Below are positions 62,026 to 64,000 of a DNA stretch of 64,000 bases, one piece after another (the first letter of the stretch is position 1; each line of letters opens with the position of its first letter). A model generated the notes under the pieces. The model searched no databases, was not told where the DNA came from, and saw only the letters and a list, made by a program, of their open reading frames with translations. The DNA is from Cognatiluteimonas telluris (GTDB lineage: Bacteria > Pseudomonadota > Gammaproteobacteria > Xanthomonadales > Xanthomonadaceae): contig NZ_JAANOY010000002.1 in the NCBI RefSeq assembly GCF_011320095.1, forward strand, positions 248,001 to 312,000, read 5' to 3'. A program made the translations under genes and the position numbers.

Positions 62026-64000
62026 TTACGGCGCGGTGGCTTCCAACCCGGCCGCAAGCCCAGGCTCGGCTTCGAGCCCCTCGTCCAGCGACGCATCCAC
62101 GCGCTCGATCGCCTGCAGCTTCTCGTCGTCCGCCATCCGCATCAGGGTCACGCCCTGGGTGTTGCGACCGACCTGCGCGATTTCGGCCGCGCGGGTGCGT
62201 ACCAGCGTGCCGCCGTCGGAAATCAGCAGCACCTCGTGGTGGTCCGACAACTGGATCGCACCGACCAGCTGGCCATTGCGCGCGGTGGTCTGCAGCGCGA
62301 TCACGCCCTGCGTGCCGCGACCCTTGCGCGGGTAGTCCTCCACCGGGGTGCGCTTGCCGAAACCACGCTCGCTGGCCGTCAGGATGTCGCCGTCGCCCTC
62401 GATGACCACCAGGCTGCGGACCTCCTCGCCCTCGGCCAGGCGCATGCCGCGCACGCCGGTCGCGGTGCGGCCCATCGGGCGCACGGTGTTGCCGGCGAAA
62501 CGCACGGCCTTGCCGTTGCTGGCGAACAGCATGATGTCGCGGGTGCCGTCGGACAGGGCAACGCCGATCAGCGCATCGCCCTCGTCCAGGTTGATCGCGA
62601 TCTTGCCGCGCTGCAGGCGATAGGCGTATTCGGTCAGCGGTGTCTTCTTCACCGTGCCGTTGCGGGTCGCGAAGAACACGAAGCAGTCGTCGCGATAATC
62701 GCGCACCGGCAGCACGGCCTGCACCTGCTCCCCGGCGACCAGCGGGATCCAGTTCACGATCGGACGCCCGCGGGCATGCGGTCCGGCATCGGGCAGCTGG
62801 TGCACCGGCAGCCAGAACACACGCCCGGCGCTGGTGAAGGTCAGCAGCGTGTCGTGGGTGTTCACGAGCCACAGCTGGTCGATGAAATCCTCGTCCTTGG
62901 TCGCGGCCGCATTGCGCCCCTTGCCGCCGCGCTTTTGCGCCCGGTAGCTGCTGGCCGGCTGGCGCTTGGCGTAACCCGCATGCGAAAGCGTGACCACCAC
63001 GTCCTCGGGCGCGATCAGGTCGAGGATGTCCAGATCCTCTTCGCTGGCCCGGATTTCGCTGCGGCGCGCGTCGCCGAATTCTTCCTTGAGGTTGCGCAGC
63101 TCGGTGCGGATCACATCCAGCAATACATCCGGGTTTTCGAGGATGCGGATCAGCCCGGCGATGGTTTCCAGCAGCAGCTTGTATTCGTCGGTGAGTTTTT
63201 CCTGCTCCAGCCCGGTCAGGCGGTGCAGGCGCATCTCGAGGATCTGCTGCGCCTGGGTTTCGGTGAGCTGGTAGCGGCCATCGATCAGGCCAACGCCCTT
63301 GGGCAGGTCTTCCGGCTGCGAAGCTTCGGCGCCGGCGGCGCCCAGCAATGCGCCAACGAGCCCAGCTTCCCAGGTGCGCTCCAGCATCCGCTCGCGCGCC
63401 TCGTTGGGGTTGGCCGAGGTCTTGATCAGCTCGATCATCTCGTCGATGTTGGCCAGCGCGACGGTCAGGCCTTCGAGGATGTGCGCGCGGGCGCGCGCCT
63501 TGCGCAGCTCGAAGATCGTGCGACGGGTGACGACTTCGCGGCGGTGGCGGACGAAGGCTTCCAGCATCTGCTTGAGGTTGAGCAGCTGCGGGCGACCGTC
63601 GACCAGCGCGACCATGTTGATGCCGAACACCGACTCCATCGGCGTCTGCGCGTAGAGGTTGTTGAGCACGACCTCGGCCGACTCGCCGCGCTTGATCTCG
63701 ATGTAGATGCGCATGCCGTCCTTGTCGGACTCGTCGCGCAGCTCGCTGATGCCTTCGAGCTTCTTTTCCTTCACCAGCTCGGCGATCTTCTCGATCAGCC
63801 GCGCCTTGTTGACCTGGTAGGGGATCTCGGTGACCGCGATCGCCTCGCGGCCGTTGTCGGCGACTTCGATGTCGGCCTTCGCGCGCATGCGCACGCGCCC
63901 GCGGCCGGTGCGGTAGGCCAGGTGGATGCCGCCCACGCCGTTGATGATGCCCGCGGTCGGGAAGTCCGGGCCCGGGATGTGCTGCATCAGTCCCTCGACG
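62026..64000 (-). CDS. gyrA: DNA gyrase subunit A (3' part, N-terminus outside the window)
   Basis: The C-terminal 650 or so residues of the type II topoisomerase subunit that breaks and rejoins DNA during supercoiling. The visible part starts inside the breakage-reunion domain (GPDFPTAGIINGVGGIHLAY), includes the coiled-coil region (DEMIELIKTSANPNEARE and EILEMRLHRLTGLEQEKL), the GyrA-box QKRGGKG that marks gyrase as opposed to topoisomerase IV, and the beta-pinwheel repeats up to a short acidic tail. The catalytic Tyr lies beyond the right edge. The frame is open to the window end. Confidence 0.97.
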   Translation of the reverse strand, partial: VEGLMQHIPGPDFPTAGIINGVGGIHLAYRTGRGRVRMRAKADIEVADNGREAIAVTEIPYQVNKARLIEKIAELVKEKKLEGISELRDESDKDGMRIYIEIKRGESAEVVLNNLYAQTPMESVFGINMVALVDGRPQLLNLKQMLEAFVRHRREVVTRRTIFELRKARARAHILEGLTVALANIDEMIELIKTSANPNEARERMLERTWEAGLVGALLGAAGAEASQPEDLPKGVGLIDGRYQLTETQAQQILEMRLHRLTGLEQEKLTDEYKLLLETIAGLIRILENPDVLLDVIRTELRNLKEEFGDARRSEIRASEEDLDILDLIAPEDVVVTLSHAGYAKRQPASSYRAQKRGGKGRNAAATKDEDFIDQLWLVNTHDTLLTFTSAGRVFWLPVHQLPDAGPHARGRPIVNWIPLVAGEQVQAVLPVRDYRDDCFVFFATRNGTVKKTPLTEYAYRLQRGKIAINLDEGDALIGVALSDGTRDIMLFASNGKAVRFAGNTVRPMGRTATGVRGMRLAEGEEVRSLVVIEGDGDILTASERGFGKRTPVEDYPRKGRGTQGVIALQTTARNGQLVGAIQLSDHHEVLLISDGGTLVRTRAAEIAQVGRNTQGVTLMRMADDEKLQAIERVDASLDEGLEAEPGLAAGLEATAP

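Overview
The window is a stretch of bacterial chromosome of high GC content, with genes packed on both strands, many 4-base ATGA or TGATG overlaps and frequent GTG starts. Gene content points to a gammaproteobacterium of the Xanthomonadaceae (Lysobacter/Luteimonas/Xanthomonas-like). The signs are a methionine synthase split into two genes behind an ArsR-methyltransferase fusion, a YtrA-type GntR/ABC operon, a kynurenine pathway cluster, a large 180-kDa-type NAD-glutamate dehydrogenase, and the interspersed hairpin repeats typical of that family. I saw no rRNA, tRNA, CRISPR array, phage, transposase or plasmid gene; this is mostly core chromosome. The family assignment is an inference from gene content, not from a marker comparison.

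Layout. 1-2.2 kb: asnS and two small unknown genes. 2.2-13.3 kb: a nearly complete tryptophan/kynurenine catabolic cluster. It holds an atypical SDR, 2-aminomuconate semialdehyde dehydrogenase, carbonic anhydrase, a RidA-type 2-aminomuconate deaminase, an exported unknown, 3-hydroxyanthranilate dioxygenase and a FUSC membrane protein; then, after one small reverse gene, ACMSD, kynureninase and kynurenine 3-monooxygenase. Because ACMSD and the aminomuconate enzymes are present, the route is read as degradation rather than only NAD synthesis. Tryptophan dioxygenase and kynurenine formamidase are not in the window. 13.5-18.9 kb: sbcB, a DUF2461 gene, and a glycosyltransferase/glucosidase pair. 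19.0-30.9 kb, reverse strand: a small coiled-coil protein, a 5'-nucleotidase, a multi-PAS histidine kinase, nadK, the giant NAD-glutamate dehydrogenase and an acyl-CoA dehydrogenase.

31.3-36.1 kb: ArsR/methyltransferase fusion and split metH, with a strong palindrome over the predicted promoter. 36.1-40.3 kb, reverse: DUF2058 protein, slyX, ugd and two FKBP-type isomerases. 40.5-44.0 kb: small membrane protein, YtrA-type regulator, ABC ATPase, ABC permease and a DUF2884 lipoprotein, controlled by a GGTG-N16-CACC operator. 44.1-54.6 kb: fumC (reverse), purB, roxA-like oxygenase with a partner gene, and the 2-oxoglutarate dehydrogenase genes sucA, sucB and lpdA, ending in an unusual run of five hairpins. 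54.9-58.2 kb: methyltransferase, DUF3147, LOG-family protein, acuI-like reductase and a PilH-like response regulator. 58.4-61.9 kb: stress genes (cbpA and hsp20 reverse; peroxiredoxin, ferritin-like and DUF302 forward). 62.0-64.0 kb: the 3' part of gyrA, running off the right edge.

I found no clear candidate for a wholly new multi-gene system. The best leads are the hairpin cluster after lpdA, the palindrome before the ArsR-methyltransferase/metH operon, the YtrA operator, and the carbonic anhydrase and degenerate SDR built into the kynurenine cluster.
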